DNA of 64,000 bases from Lepeophtheirus salmonis (Eukaryota; Arthropoda; Copepoda; Siphonostomatoida; Caligidae): NCBI RefSeq assembly GCF_016086655.4, contig NC_052144.2, positions 31,651,896 to 31,715,895 on the forward strand. The letters are read 5' to 3'. Below are positions 1 to 11,170 of the stretch, piece by piece. The notes under the pieces are model-generated. The model saw only the letters and a list, made by a program, of their open reading frames with translations. It was not told the origin of the DNA and made no database searches. The translations under genes were made by a program, and so were the position numbers. Numbering within the stretch: position 1 is the stretch's first letter; every line of letters starts with the position of its first letter.

Positions 1-384
1 TTTTTTTAATCAGTTTTCCAGGACATGATGACACCCTTTAAATATAATTTTTCTAATAACCAATTTTTGTTTAAAAACGACTACTTCAAATAAAGCTACA
101 CAAAATAAAGTACGTAAAATTTTAAAAATGATTCTTAGAGAATGTTGATATGTATCTTTGTACACTTGTTTTGAAAGGAGATTAAAAGGTTTAGGGAAGA
201 AAAACAAGGAGGAGAGAATAAGTCAAAGATTTTTTGACGATAAATGAAAGTTGAGCGAACGATAGTTCAACACGAATATTTTTCCTTCTTTGCACCTTAT
301 AATCTCTTTTTGAAAAAGCAGAAGAGTTCAGAATAAATTTTAATATCTTCATGTCTCGGGTAACGCCGGTAAAAAAAATTATTT

Positions 385-555
385 ATCTCCTCATAAAAAT
401 AAGTACAAAGATTCATAACAATACCAACATGCAGCAAGATTAATTCTTATAATTTTAAGGTCTTTATTTTTTGTTTTATATTAAGGCAAATTATTCTTAA
501 TTATTTTTAATTTCTTAATGTCCTGAGCACCGACTCTAGTAAATATTATAAGGTG
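385..555. repeat. Dispersed repeat A, copy 1
   Basis: The stretch around 'taattcttataattttaagg', then 'tctttattttttgttttata' and 'aatttcttaatg' recurs in the same orientation at about 63630-63790 near the other end of the window. The two copies differ by substitutions and small indels. No coding capacity or terminal inverted repeat was seen. It may be the tail of a longer interspersed element. Confidence 0.6.
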
Positions 556-839
556 AATAGAAATGGGAATGCATATCAGTAAATCCCGTATTGACCTTCC
601 CTAATCGGATATATCTATTGATTATCATTTTTTTCAATGAGTAATCTCACCATTTCTCATATTTACGTTAGTGATATGGGCCAATCTACTCCAAATTGCC
701 CAAGAAATATAGAAATTTATACACATACCCTAAAATTTGCAATTTTTTTAAAGGATGTAGCTGGAAATTTGAGATCAATTTGTTTTTTTATTCTAAAGAT
801 ATGCGGGTCTAAAGTTAGAAAAATCAATTAATTTTTTCT
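556..839. other. No gene seen
   Basis: AT-rich sequence without a recognisable protein, RNA or clear repeat. The short plus-strand open frame from 637 has no coding character. Confidence 0.5.
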
Positions 840-1445
840 CTTAAAATGCGTTGAAGATTGACAACTCTTTTTTCGCGATATTTTTAAAAATATAACCGTA
901 ACCGTTTTCTATTTTATCTAAAGCTCTACAGGAGGAGTACAAGCCCATTCTTATTCTCTCGTCATAATATTTTATAATCCTGCGTATTTTTGTTTTTGTT
1001 TCTTCTGATTCCAGATGGGTGATGTTAAGTTTCAAGAATTTTTTGATGTTTTTTTTTTACTCTTAAGAACCTTCCTATAATAGGATAGTGATCTGAGACA
1101 AATATGGAGGAAGCGCTTTGAACTCCTTTAGCTGTTTTGATATAGTTGGTGCAGCGAAAATATAGTCAAGTCTACCTTGTTTAAAGCTTTCCGAATTTGA
1201 GGACCAGAAGATCATTTGAGGGGTTTGAGGTTGGGTTTTAAGGGGCAAGTTGTCCAGAAGATGTTTGGAGATCATAGTCTCAAGGTCAGTTACATTTTTT
1301 TAATTTCTAAAACCTCCATAATTTTTTGTGTCTCTTGCAGGAGTCCCTCCTTTTTTTGAATTTGAGTGAGTATACCCTAGTTCTTCCCCCTCCTTATAAT
1401 TGTCGCTGTCTTCCGAATCAGACAAAATTAACTTTATCGTAGAAA
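840..1445 (-). pseudogene. Non-LTR retrotransposon (LINE) endonuclease relic
   Basis: Read on the minus strand, broken frames give a segment GRLDYIFAAPTISKQLKEF followed by LPPYLSQITILL. This resembles the C-terminal part of an APE-type endonuclease of LINEs: the RxDYIF motif, then a degraded SDH.PI motif. Upstream (higher coordinates) short blocks such as SDSEDSD and GYTHSNSKKGG fit the N(x)G...TH.S region before RxDYIF. Downstream (841-1035) a lysine-rich reading frame, TKTKIRRIIKYYDERIR, resembles the linker that leads to reverse transcriptase. Several stops and frameshifts are needed, and no RT domain follows. It would have made the nicking nuclease of target-primed reverse transcription. 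Clade not assigned. Confidence 0.55.
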
Positions 1446-1534
1446 AAAAAGATCTATTATCTTGCTCCTTTCTTTGATGTCCTTGTTCTTTTTTTTTCTG
1501 CTTTTCTTAGCACAAAAGTTTTCATTATTTTTTA

Positions 1535-2120
1535 GTGAATATTCCTCATCTATTATTATTAATAATTATAATGCGAGTATAGTTGCATACCAAAAAAGTA
1601 CTTCAGTTGTACATATAATAAATTATGCTTCATAGGAGCGCTTTGATACTAAGGACACCTTTGAAGGACCCCTAAATGGGACTAATTACACATTTCAAAT
1701 TAAGGTCCAATACAATCAAAACAAAAAATCATGTTTTGCAGAAGGAAAATAGGGAAAATGTAAAAATATTACTCACAATAAGTTGTATATGAATTAGTTT
1801 TCTCTTCAAACTATTTCGCATTGTAAATCATATTATTAATATTTTTTTCTCAAAATAATATTAATATCTCTTTAAGTAAATTAGGTCATTTTAAATAAAT
1901 TATAGAACATAAGAAGCTGTATTGTAAACTGTTTTCACGAAAAATCGGAGAAGAAGTCAATTTTTCAAAAATTTGAGAGCGTTGAGCCCCCTTTAAATAT
2001 TTTTCAATTTCGCGGAAACTTTGCCAATTTTATTTCTTTATCAATAGGAACAGATTTTGAACCGCCGATCTGGATATTTCAACAAAATAATAAATAAGAA
2101 ACACCTTAATATTCACTGGC
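1535..2120. repeat. Dispersed repeat B, copy 1
   Basis: About 550 bp aligns in the same orientation with 56990-57560. Shared landmarks in the same order include 'atgcttcat..gagc', 'aatgggact/atct', 'acaatcaaaaca', 'ttttctctt', 'attattaatatttttt', 'agaagctgta' and 'ataagaaacacctta'. Divergence is substantial, perhaps 25-30% by eye. The other copy keeps clear terminal inverted repeats within its first 330 bp; here they are eroded. It is probably a non-autonomous DNA element plus linked sequence. Confidence 0.65.
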
Positions 2121-3439
2121 CACGGTGTTGTTTATGCTGAAAAAAATGGAGGAAGATCCAAGTCCCTATTTCGAACCTCTTTTTAATCTTTATGAAGTCT
2201 AATAAGGTATACCTTAGAATCAGGTCTATTAAACAATCATTGCTAACTATAGATTTTAGGTCTCTGACAGTATAAATCTAATGTATTAGAATTTAGTTTA
2301 ATATAAAGTTGCACAATAGCTAGCCAATTAATATTATATTTAAATTTAATTTAATCACAAATAGATAGCGTCGTTGTCTGCCCTTATTTAGTCCAGCTGA
2401 GCCTTTGTCCGTTTCAGTTCAGTCCTGAATAGCGGTCGTAAAAACTTTTTTTCGATTTTAGTGCTGACAGTCCTAAGGACCAGATTTAAGACTGCTTTGC
2501 ACAAAATTGAATAAGTAAGGACCGACACAACACTACTCATATATCAAAATCAAAAAAAGTTCATTAAAAACAATTTTTACTTAATGCATCATTCATTATA
2601 TATTGATGGATTCTAATGCAGTTTTCTTTGAAGTGTTAAAAGTGCATAGATGTGCAGACTGTATATACACTTCTAAAGTACATAAGTATGCTTACATTAG
2701 GGTAAAGCTGATACCCTAACTTTGTTTAAAACAACCTTCCTTACTCTGTAAAGAACATATTTGTGCAATTTCACCGAAACAAATAAATATTTCCTTCTGC
2801 ACAAAGCCAATGGAATTTTGGAATAAGTTACAAAAAACTACCTTTTTGGATTTTACCAAAAGTTTTAAAGTTACCATTTTTTAAAATAAAAAATGGAAGA
2901 GAGTTACGAAAAATCTCAATATTTACTTGATTGGTTCTGCACAATGTAAAGAAAATATTTTTTCTTTTTCATTATATATATAAAAAACACTATTTTAGGA
3001 AATAATTTCAAAGTCTTTCCAAAAATTTCAATTACACATAATTATTATTTTTGTAATACTTTTCAAAAATACACACAAAAGAAGTGCAAGGATAAAAAAT
3101 TACCCACAAATACACAAGGGTAATGCTATCTTTGTTTCTTAAATTAGACGCAATAGACCTTGGCAACCCTAACTGTTATGATTCCTTCTATTTTATGTGT
3201 ACATATTATAGTATACATCATTATCCTTGGTTGTCCCATTGAACACTTGCCTCTGGCTCATTTTTAATCATATGTTCTACTCATAATAATGAAAGTCGTG
3301 TTAAGAAGTTATAACTGAGTGCCAAGTTGCTCTTATATTCAAATAAACAAGAGGATATTGAACTGAGGGAGAAAAAAAGAAAGAAAAATGATTCCTTACT
3401 CTGATGAAAATATTTCCTTTATTGTTTAGTAACCCTTTA
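2121..3439. other. No gene seen; short repeat motif near 2486-2533
   Basis: AT-rich. On the minus strand, 2486-2533 carries 'gtgttgtgtcggtccttact', which resembles 'gtgttgtgccagtccttatt' at 44834 on the plus strand. That may be another short repeat family. Nothing coding was seen. Confidence 0.4.
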
Positions 3440-3600
3440 TATGTACATTCTAGCAAAGGGCTAGCCGGTGTTGCTCGGGCCAAAGAGGAAGTAATAAATC
3501 GCATTGACGAAAGTGAATTTTGTTTCCCCTTAATGTTAGACCTTTTGGTACGGGCGAGCATTATAATATAGCGACCGTATATTTTATAAAATGTTATATT
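3440..3600 (-). mobile_element. Possible Helitron-like 3' end (weak)
   Basis: On the minus strand the sequence reads GCCCGAGCAACACCGG, then about 11 nt, then CTAG. This resembles the short GC-rich hairpin plus CTRR that terminates many animal Helitrons (recalled consensus: CCCGGGCAACGCCGGG...CTAG). The hairpin is imperfect, the base after CTAG is A and not T, and no helicase coding was found. The 86-residue open frame on this strand (3301-3561) matches nothing I know. It could instead be chance or the end of another element. Confidence 0.22.
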
Positions 3601-6600
3601 CTGAATTATAAAAAAAAAATGTTATAACCTTCAAATAACATACCAGTATATAAAAAATAAAAACAATTTCTAGAAGATAAGTCCATCTTTATTTTTTGAC
3701 CAAAAAGTGCCAAATCGAAATTGATGAAGAAAGTTGCAAATATCTGTTTTGAATAAATTTTGCAAAAAAGTATTTAATAGCATTTATTGGAATTGTAGAG
3801 AGGAATATATTTCTCTAGATCCACTTTTATGCCTCATTGGAAGATTGTATGTCTAGTGTCGGGTATTATGGGAGGGTAAAGCGATGTTTGTCATATTTAT
3901 AATGATCATTCTCAAGAATTAGCTTAATTATTCAGAGAATCAATAACCAAAATACTTTGGCTGATTGAACATTAAATAATAATGACAGTTTTAAGGAGCC
4001 TTAGTGTACGCAGAGAATACGAGGGTTGGATACGCAAAAAATCATCAAAAAAACTGTTAAATTATTAACTGTGGAGTTTTCTGAAGCTAAATCAATTCCT
4101 TACTCGTCAACAATTCAAATAGGAAAGACACAATTAATTTCTCTTTATCAAGTTAACCTTTTGGTATTGAAAATAGACGATCAGAAACATCCATATATAT
4201 ATATATATATTCAATGAGGGTGACCAGGTATAATTTTATAATTTTAATTTTTTTAGAAGATGGAATTAACGAATTATATAATTAATTTTTTCATTGTTCC
4301 TTTTGTTACAATGGTGACAATACGAAAGTTTTAGTACATATTTTTGTTATTTATGCTATAAATGATTATTTTTGCTGTTATTAATAATAAATCTAACATT
4401 AATTAACTTGTAGTTTTTTATTTATTTATTTTTTTTAAATTTATGTGTAATTTTATTTCATTCTACTGCAATTACATGCCTACGTTTACTAGTGAAATAT
4501 TACTCAACAACCTCAAATAGGTAAATTATTATATATTTTTTTAATTCAAAGAATATACCTACCTATATAGAGATGTGAATAGGAAATAATTTCTTGTTGG
4601 TTATTCAATCTGGATGAATTTAGTTTTTATACCTCAAGGGTTGTTAAATTTTAATTATTTTGTCATAGTAAAAAGATTATAGGAAAAGAGATAATTTATT
4701 CATACATATATTTTCTAAAAGTTCACAAGATATAATTTTGTAAATCTAAACTTAATGTGTCAACAACTATTAATCTTCATATTATATTTGGATCTAATGG
4801 TCCAAAATAATTAATCAACTGATGGTTCATTATCAGTACTAGCCATCATCTTTTGAAAGCAAGTTTTAATATGAATTAAAACTGGATTACAGTATAATAT
4901 CACAAAAAGTAGATCCGAATATATTCTATTATAATTTTTACTATAAAGTTTAAAACAATTTATTGTAAATATTCTCAAAGTTTCAAATACAATATTTTAT
5001 TACTATATAATGCATGTTTCAGTAATAATCTGACTTTAGCAAGTCAGTAAATTTTTATTTTAAAAACTATTGATGTAAATGATTTATACAAGATATATTT
5101 CAAATTGAATAGGAGTAGTTACAAATGTTGAAATTGTATGAATGTGTATGAATTCCATTATTCTAAGAAAATTTTTAAGGTAAAAATATAATGATATATC
5201 GTAATATGGGGGGAGAGTAGGCTTATACGACAATTTACATGAGATCTTTGTAGGCGTCAATTTTTCGTCAAATGCATACAATTCTTCAAAAAAACGTTAA
5301 TATTGAAAAACAAAAGCTATATAAAATATATTTGCAAAACTTGTAAATTGATTTTGGACAAAATAATAGATATTTTTTGTGTCAGGCACAACCATATTTT
5401 ATTAATTCAAAACTAAAATGACTTGGCACAAATTTAATTGAAGAATTTTAGATATTTTCCTGTTTCAAATCAGATTTTACAAAATTTGTTGTAAATCCTT
5501 GCATTTATAATAAAGGCATTTACCATTATGTTCAGCTGAACCAATTATTATAGCTACATTATTTTTTAGTGGGATGTTATGATAATAATTAACTCAAATT
5601 TACACATTCTACAGTTAATTGTAAAGTGGAGCTAATTGTAGAGCATAATCCAAAGAATAGTTTACTGTATATATCTTAATTAGAAAAAAATGTATATATA
5701 CTTTGTTATGTGGTGATTACCTCACATATGTAAAGAGGAAAAACTATCAAATAAACCTTTAGTATCTCAAAAGCGACTTCATGCCGGGGAAAAAGTTGTA
5801 TGCAAGACAAGGAAGTTTTGTCACCTTTTCATAGATTTCCTAAAATGTATTATTATTTTCCCAAGATGCTTTCCCTATAAGAAATACCCGTTATAATTTT
5901 TAAACACCAGAGGGCTCTTTTTATAGCCAAATTGATATCAAAATTGATTCTTTTATCTGACTAAAGAGCTGAATAAACGATGAAATATTCAAAAATCCTC
6001 CTTAACTTTAGATTTCCTCAAAAAGTATGAGTAGATCTAATAAATATCTTAATATTTGTCACTTAATACAAACCTATTCTAATTAATTGGATCCATTTGT
6101 CTCTTTCTTTATATCCAAAACCCATTTAAAAAAAAAATCATCATGAGCCTTTTAAAAAGCAGTTTATAGAATATGCAGAAATAAATTAGTTTTAATTTAC
6201 AGCAAACGTAAGGCTTACAGTAATCATCCTTGTATTTCTTTTTCCAATTTGTATAAAATCCTAAAAAAAAGGATTTGATTTTTTCAACAACATAAATGTA
6301 CTTTCTCCTCACTCTCATAGTTGAAAGGAAAACTATTTCTCAAACATTCATCTTAACGTTCAAGAATATACCTAACATTCAATAAATCCTTATAACTATA
6401 GAAGGAAATAAACTGTAAACTACTCTATATAAATAAATATATTTATAATAAGTAGTTATTGAAGAATTCTTCCCTCCATTTACTGTCCATCATTCTTTGT
6501 TTGTTTTAGAATGATATTTATTTAAGAAATCAACAACTGCTTTATCAAAAGTGAGAAAAAAAAATCCAACTTTAAATGAGGCGTAATGAGAATAACCTTT

Positions 6601-7247
6601 GTAGATTATGGGTTATACCGTGAGATTTCGGGTTGGCTTTTATTTGTTTGTTCTATATAAATATTTACTTTGAAAACTTTTTTATTCTACACTCTAACTT
6701 GCAGACAACCACATTTAAACATTGTTCAATATACTCACTCTATGCATATTAAAGAATAACTGAATAAACAAAAAACGCAATGGACAAAATCCATCAATGA
6801 TAATACTGGTTGACAAAATTTCAATTTTGTTTGGCTATATATTAAGATAGTTGCTCATGCGAATCAGGAAAATGATATAAAATATGAAAATTTCTTCTAT
6901 TCTAGCAACATATTAATTTTTGGAACATTATTTTTTTACACTATTTACATCTGCACATTTGCCTGACAAAGATGTATTAGATTTACTCATAAATATACAA
7001 TTCATACCTTGTCATAAACTTGCTATTTTAAATTCAAACCCGTCATTTACCATTGAGTATGTATATGAAAGTTATAAAATTAGCTATTAATATTTCAACA
7101 ATAAGAAAATATCTCAAAATTGAAAAACAATGAGATATATTCAACAACAAAAAACAACAACTTATTGTTAGTGACATTTTCTCATTTAAAATTCAAAACT
7201 TATACCTACCATAAATAAGGAAATTTTCTTAACATAGTTTAACTTAC
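3601..7247. other. No gene recognised
   Basis: AT-rich DNA with homopolymers and a short AT run near 4192-4210. The C-terminal neuroligin exons should lie somewhere below 7248 on the minus strand. I looked for the esterase C-terminal block and a transmembrane segment and saw neither. Small exons could have escaped. Confidence 0.4.
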
Positions 7248-7411
7248 CCAGATGTTGCAAAATTTGAGAAATACTTCATTATGAACTTTGAGAGTTGGAT
7301 CTCTTGATTTGAGTACTTTAAAGCCTCATTTTCTCCACTTCCCATGGGGTTAAGACGTAGAGGAGTACCAAAAACATAGCTGAGCTCTTCTCCGTGGGCA
7401 CATCCCAATCG
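7248..7411 (-). CDS. Neuroligin-like gene, exon with LGCAHGEELSYVFG motif (last exon seen)
   Basis: This 164-nt exon starts after ...ATATATTAG at 7411 and ends TCTGG|GTAAGT at 7248/7247 (phase 2). The translation begins RLGCAHGEELSYVFGTPL and ends with a segment reading IQLSKFIMKYFSNFATSG. In cholinesterases this histidine-containing block supplies the catalytic His. Neuroligins keep the block (L..HG.E..YVFG) although the serine is lost, and the same applies here. The next exon should begin with the codon for the residue after FATSG and encode the rest of the esterase domain, the stalk, the transmembrane helix and the PDZ-binding tail. I could not find it in 1-7247, so it is either a small exon I missed or lies beyond the window start. 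Confidence 0.9.
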
Positions 7412-7478
7412 CTAATATATGCAAAATACGAAACAACATTAGAAACACTCTATATCTAAAAAATAATGATCATTTTAC

Positions 7479-7759
7479 CTGTTTGTAGTTACTTGTCTTG
7501 GTCTGATACTCAAATACACTGAACCAGGATCGAGTATTTAGCGAAGAGTGATAATCTCCAGTTTCTACCAAGGGTGCGAGATATTGAGCATCGTTGAGAG
7601 CCTCAAGGGTTTTATCACGAATGGAAACTGGGTGATGTGATGGACTCTGCCAATCTGTGTAGTCCGTAACGATGGCTGAAAAAATCTCTCTTTGATGGAG
7701 TTCATAGTTGGCTGAGACGTACTTTGAGAGAAGTATGTTCCTAGACTCCGTCTCCATTC
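7479..7759 (-). CDS. Neuroligin-like gene, exon after the 57-nt intron
   Basis: This 281-nt exon has its acceptor at TTTTAAG|GA and its donor at AAACAG|GTAAAATG. The two leading bases complete a glycine codon from the previous exon. The translation then includes QREIFSAIVTDYTDW, HPVSIRDKTLEALNDAQ, LAPLVETGDYHS and WFSVFEYQTK. These match the conserved neuroligin segment IFATIVNEYTDW / IRD.TLEALSDAQY.APLVETGDLHS / YFYVFDYQTK in order and spacing (consensus recalled, not searched). The exon ends on a complete codon (phase 0). The in-frame ATG at 7757 is an internal methionine and not a start codon. The preceding intron is only 57 nt (7760-7816) and the following one 67 nt (7412-7478). Confidence 0.93.
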
Positions 7760-7816
7760 CTTAAAATTTGATATTGAAAGTAGGTAAATGATGTATTTTA
7801 AATGATCATAACTCAC

Positions 7817-8185
7817 CATACTCCAACTGCTTATGGTTGAGTGCAAAAAGGGCATCTGCAGTTGCAACACTGAACAACAGCTCATAGCGAGCCATTTTCT
7901 CTAAATAATCCCTCATTCGATGCCTAAAACTATGTACCACTACTCCATCATAGGAAGGGCCCCATACCGGTCGAAACGGAGAAGTTTGTGGAACTTGAAC
8001 ACGCATAAGCTTGTAGAGAGGAACGGAGCGCAGACAGCTCAAAAGATTTTGCGGAGAATCTTGAGCATCTGCAGAGCAGTTGAGAGATGAAGCTATTCTG
8101 AGTGTAGATCGTGCTGGATCTCGAGATACTGCCCAGGGGCTTAGTGCAGAACCGGACATGAGGATGACTCGTTGGAAAAGCATAC
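7817..8185 (-). CDS. Neuroligin-like gene, central exon (SGSALSPWA segment)
   Basis: This 369-nt exon follows a TTGTTTCAG acceptor and begins GT ATG CTT. It joins the G left by the 40299 exon to give E-G-M-L-F-Q-R-V. The order of motifs is typical of neuroligins: GMLFQRVILMSGSALSPWA, RDPA, LNCSADAQ, LLSCLRSVPL, VQVP, then YELLFSVATADALFALN near the end. The two cysteines in LNCS and LLSC fit the conserved disulfide loop of the extracellular esterase-like domain, and NCS is a possible N-glycosylation site. The donor is TATG|GTGAGT at 7817/7816 (phase 1). No stop or frameshift interrupts the exon, and codon quality is well above the surrounding DNA, so the gene looks functional. The long open frames in other phases here are shadows. 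Confidence 0.93.
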
Positions 8186-8571
8186 CTGAAACAAGAGAAG
8201 GAATCAAAATACAATCAAATCCAGATAATAGTAAAATTCATATACGATCAATTTTGTTTCTGAAGGTATTTCTTAATTTTTATGCACATTTGGGGAATTT
8301 TCTGTAAAAGTTAGTTGAGAATCTCAACCAATGGTTGAAATCAAAATAGAAAAACTATTTAAGCCAATCCGCATATGACCTTCACTAGTGTTAATTCTCA
8401 GGATAAGAGCAACTTTTAATTTGAATAACTATAATCTATATAGATAATTAATGAAACTCCGAAATGCGTATTTAAGTTTTTTATTCGTATGGGTTTAAAT
8501 TATCATACTGCATATCTACTAATATCTTAATTCGAAAACAAATTAATATACAAGAAATATATAAAATTTAA

Positions 8572-9163
8572 TTAGGAACTAGTTAGAGAATAAAGAAGGA
8601 GAGCCGGTATAGTTGGCAGACGAGGTATGTTGGCATTCTCCAAATAGTAGGAAGTTTCTACGACTTTTTCTCCATCACGTTTGTGGACTAACCCCTGATT
8701 AGTGTTGCAATACGGTGACTCTTTTTCTAAACTTACAAAATCAGAGTAATTTTTTTCTTGATCATTAAATTTCTTTTGAAATTCAAACATTAAGTTAAAG
8801 TCTTGAACCCTTCTTGTTTTGCGAAAATATAGTTATTTTGAGTTAATTTAAGAGTGGAATGGAATCAATCAATTTATATTACATCTAAAGAACCATTAAC
8901 TATTTATGAAATTCGTTCCAAGAGGGATAACAGAAATAGAGAAATGGGCAGAATATAGTGTGGAGACCAAGTTCCCATAATGGGAGCTCAGAGTGAATCC
9001 AAATTTGGATGAGAGGTGCGGCAGACACCACAAAGAGTGAAGTCGAGAGATCATTGCTGGGCCACATGGAGACAGACCCAAAGTCATTCATATTGTTGCT
9101 TACTGAAAAGTTTTGGGTACAACTCCATGAGCTACTGTATTTGACGTATTGACAATATTTCAA
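8572..9163. other. Coding-like but unidentified patch in the intron
   Basis: Base composition is more balanced here than in the surroundings. Minus-strand open frames include a 72-residue stretch ending in a stop at 8572 and overlapping frames over 8896-9163. None shows a family motif. It may be the remains of an old transposon or retrocopy. It lies inside the neuroligin intron and does not continue the neuroligin frame. Confidence 0.2.
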
Positions 9164-9839
9164 TAGTGATCGGAAAGCTCAATAAAATATATTTTTTATA
9201 AATAACATGTTTGCCTTGATATCTTAAAAAATACTCTAGAACATTGCCCGAGAGAGAAGGAATACAATGAATGTATTTAAGGTTGCTCTTTTTCAACCTA
9301 TTTTGTTTTGTACAATAACTTCAAAAACACCATACTTAACTTGGCATCTAATTAAAAGATTATCATTCGATTACCAAATACCTGCTATAAAAATAATGTA
9401 ATAATAGGTGTGATAAATGTCATGGGAGGAAAATATTTTATATGTTTAATATAGTTTCTTAATGTTGTATAAACATATATGAGAGTTATGTTTTTTTTTG
9501 AAGTGTTGTGATGTACATATTTTTTAAGATTTATGACGCTAATATTTTTTTTTACAGTGGTTTATGTTTAAACATATTAAGCAATTTTTCATTGTCAAAA
9601 AACCTCGAAGAATCTTCTTCATTTTTTCCCTCGCTTTAACTTAATTACAAAATGTTTTTATGTTTTTAGCAAGATTAGATAGATACAGTCAAAAGTGGAT
9701 ACAAGGAACGACACCATCGTTTTTTACTCAAATTTTATTGGAAGTGCAATTAAAAGAAAAAGAAAAATATATATATAATATGAAAAGTTGTCATAATAGA
9801 ACAAAAGGGGGGACTCAAAACTTGCAGTAATATTTAATT

Positions 9840-11170
9840 ACAATTTCATCCCGAAATTTTTAATTACAAGTGTTCATTAAGCCAATAAATGACAGATGCA
9901 CTAAAAAAGCAAGATTTTTCCATTTCTCTTTGTGTAAAAATATGGAAGCAACAACAAAAAAGAAACTGCATGTGCGATATCCTCCGTGTCTGGTGGAGTC
10001 TAAGAATTCACGAGTTTGCTTTCTTCATTTTCAAGACGACGATTTTGTTACATAAAGTCGAGAATAAGCTTCGAAAGAGTAAAAAAATCAATTTAACAAA
10101 AAGCAGATAAAAACTATAGATATCGGTCTCAAGAATCAATATTTGAAACTATCTTCTATTCCAAATCTTTTCCCAAAGCTAAAAAAACTTTTTTGAAAAT
10201 GGACTCAGTGGTCGACTTTGATGATTGATATTCAATAGTTACTAGTTAAATACTTCTGGATAATAATCATTATAGAAAAACCGACAATGTATTCAATTAT
10301 ATTGCCGGGAAGGCTCACACTTGAAATAATATTCACTTTTTCATTCAAATGGATCTGTCATTCTAACTATTCCACAAGAATATCAAGGTGTATCCATCTT
10401 AAGATTATTCAACACGTAACAGTTAAGGAGAATATTACTTATATCAGTAAGCTTCAATATATATTAGCATTTATGAAATATCCTAATTCTCCGTCTATGC
10501 ATGATACCATTTGTAATGTTTTGAATGATTTTAATAAGCTTATAAAAAAATCGTCATCGAATCTTGACTCTCAGCAGCGAATAAAAAGAAAATATTTATC
10601 TGTGAACAGATCACTATATACCAGGCTATTTGGCATCATCCCTCCTTTGGCACAACAGGAGTCCTGCACTATATCACCAGATGTCCATTGATGTGTAACT
10701 TTACCTTCATCTAATCATCTTAAATCTTTCTTCTTCGTTTATAATCAATGTAAGATTATCGTCTTCATCAAGTGAATACTTGTCTGCAAGATCTAAGTCA
10801 TAATCAGTTGTTCAGAAGAGAGTGGTTCTCTTATTGGATGAAGTTTTCAGTATTCAAAAAGTCGAGTTTAAAAAAAAATTGACTGGACCGTAAGGAGCAG
10901 GAAGATAACACCCACAACTTAAATACTTTTTGTAATTGTTTCTAAAGAAAAAAATATTCAGATGTCTAAATTTGGGCAATTTTGACCTCTCATCTCCAAG
11001 CTTTCAACACGTCATTGACTTGTATGAGATGGAAGTACATAATGCGGCCAAATTTCTCACAAGTTCAACTCAAAATCAGTATATCCAAAGCCTATTGAAA
11101 AAATCAACGTTTTACTCTTTGAAAATAATTTGAAACTTTCTCTCCGATGTCTGAACTTATTGGAACATCG
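9840..11170 (+). pseudogene. Possible THAP/P-element-type transposase relic
   Basis: At 9870-10055 a plus-strand frame reads CTKKARFFHFSL and later SRVCFLHFQDDDF. This resembles a THAP zinc finger: an early Cys, the FHFP-like block, then vC..HF...dF. A KCSL fragment just upstream in another frame would supply the first Cys, implying a frameshift. Further on, 10936-11133 gives YEMEVHNAAKFLTSST and then, after one stop, FLSDV..YWNIVN, which loosely resembles the central part of THAP9/P-element transposases. Between them lies a 134-residue open frame (10287-10691) that I do not recognise. The order of parts fits a P-like element, but each match is weak on its own. Confidence 0.32.

Noticed and set aside
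3301..3561. 86-residue minus-strand open frame as a gene
   Set aside because: No family resemblance. The better explanation is a possible transposon terminus or chance.
7565..8307. Several other open frames over the neuroligin exons (both strands)
   Set aside because: They are shadows of the spliced minus-strand exons, whose frames match neuroligin and whose splice phases agree.
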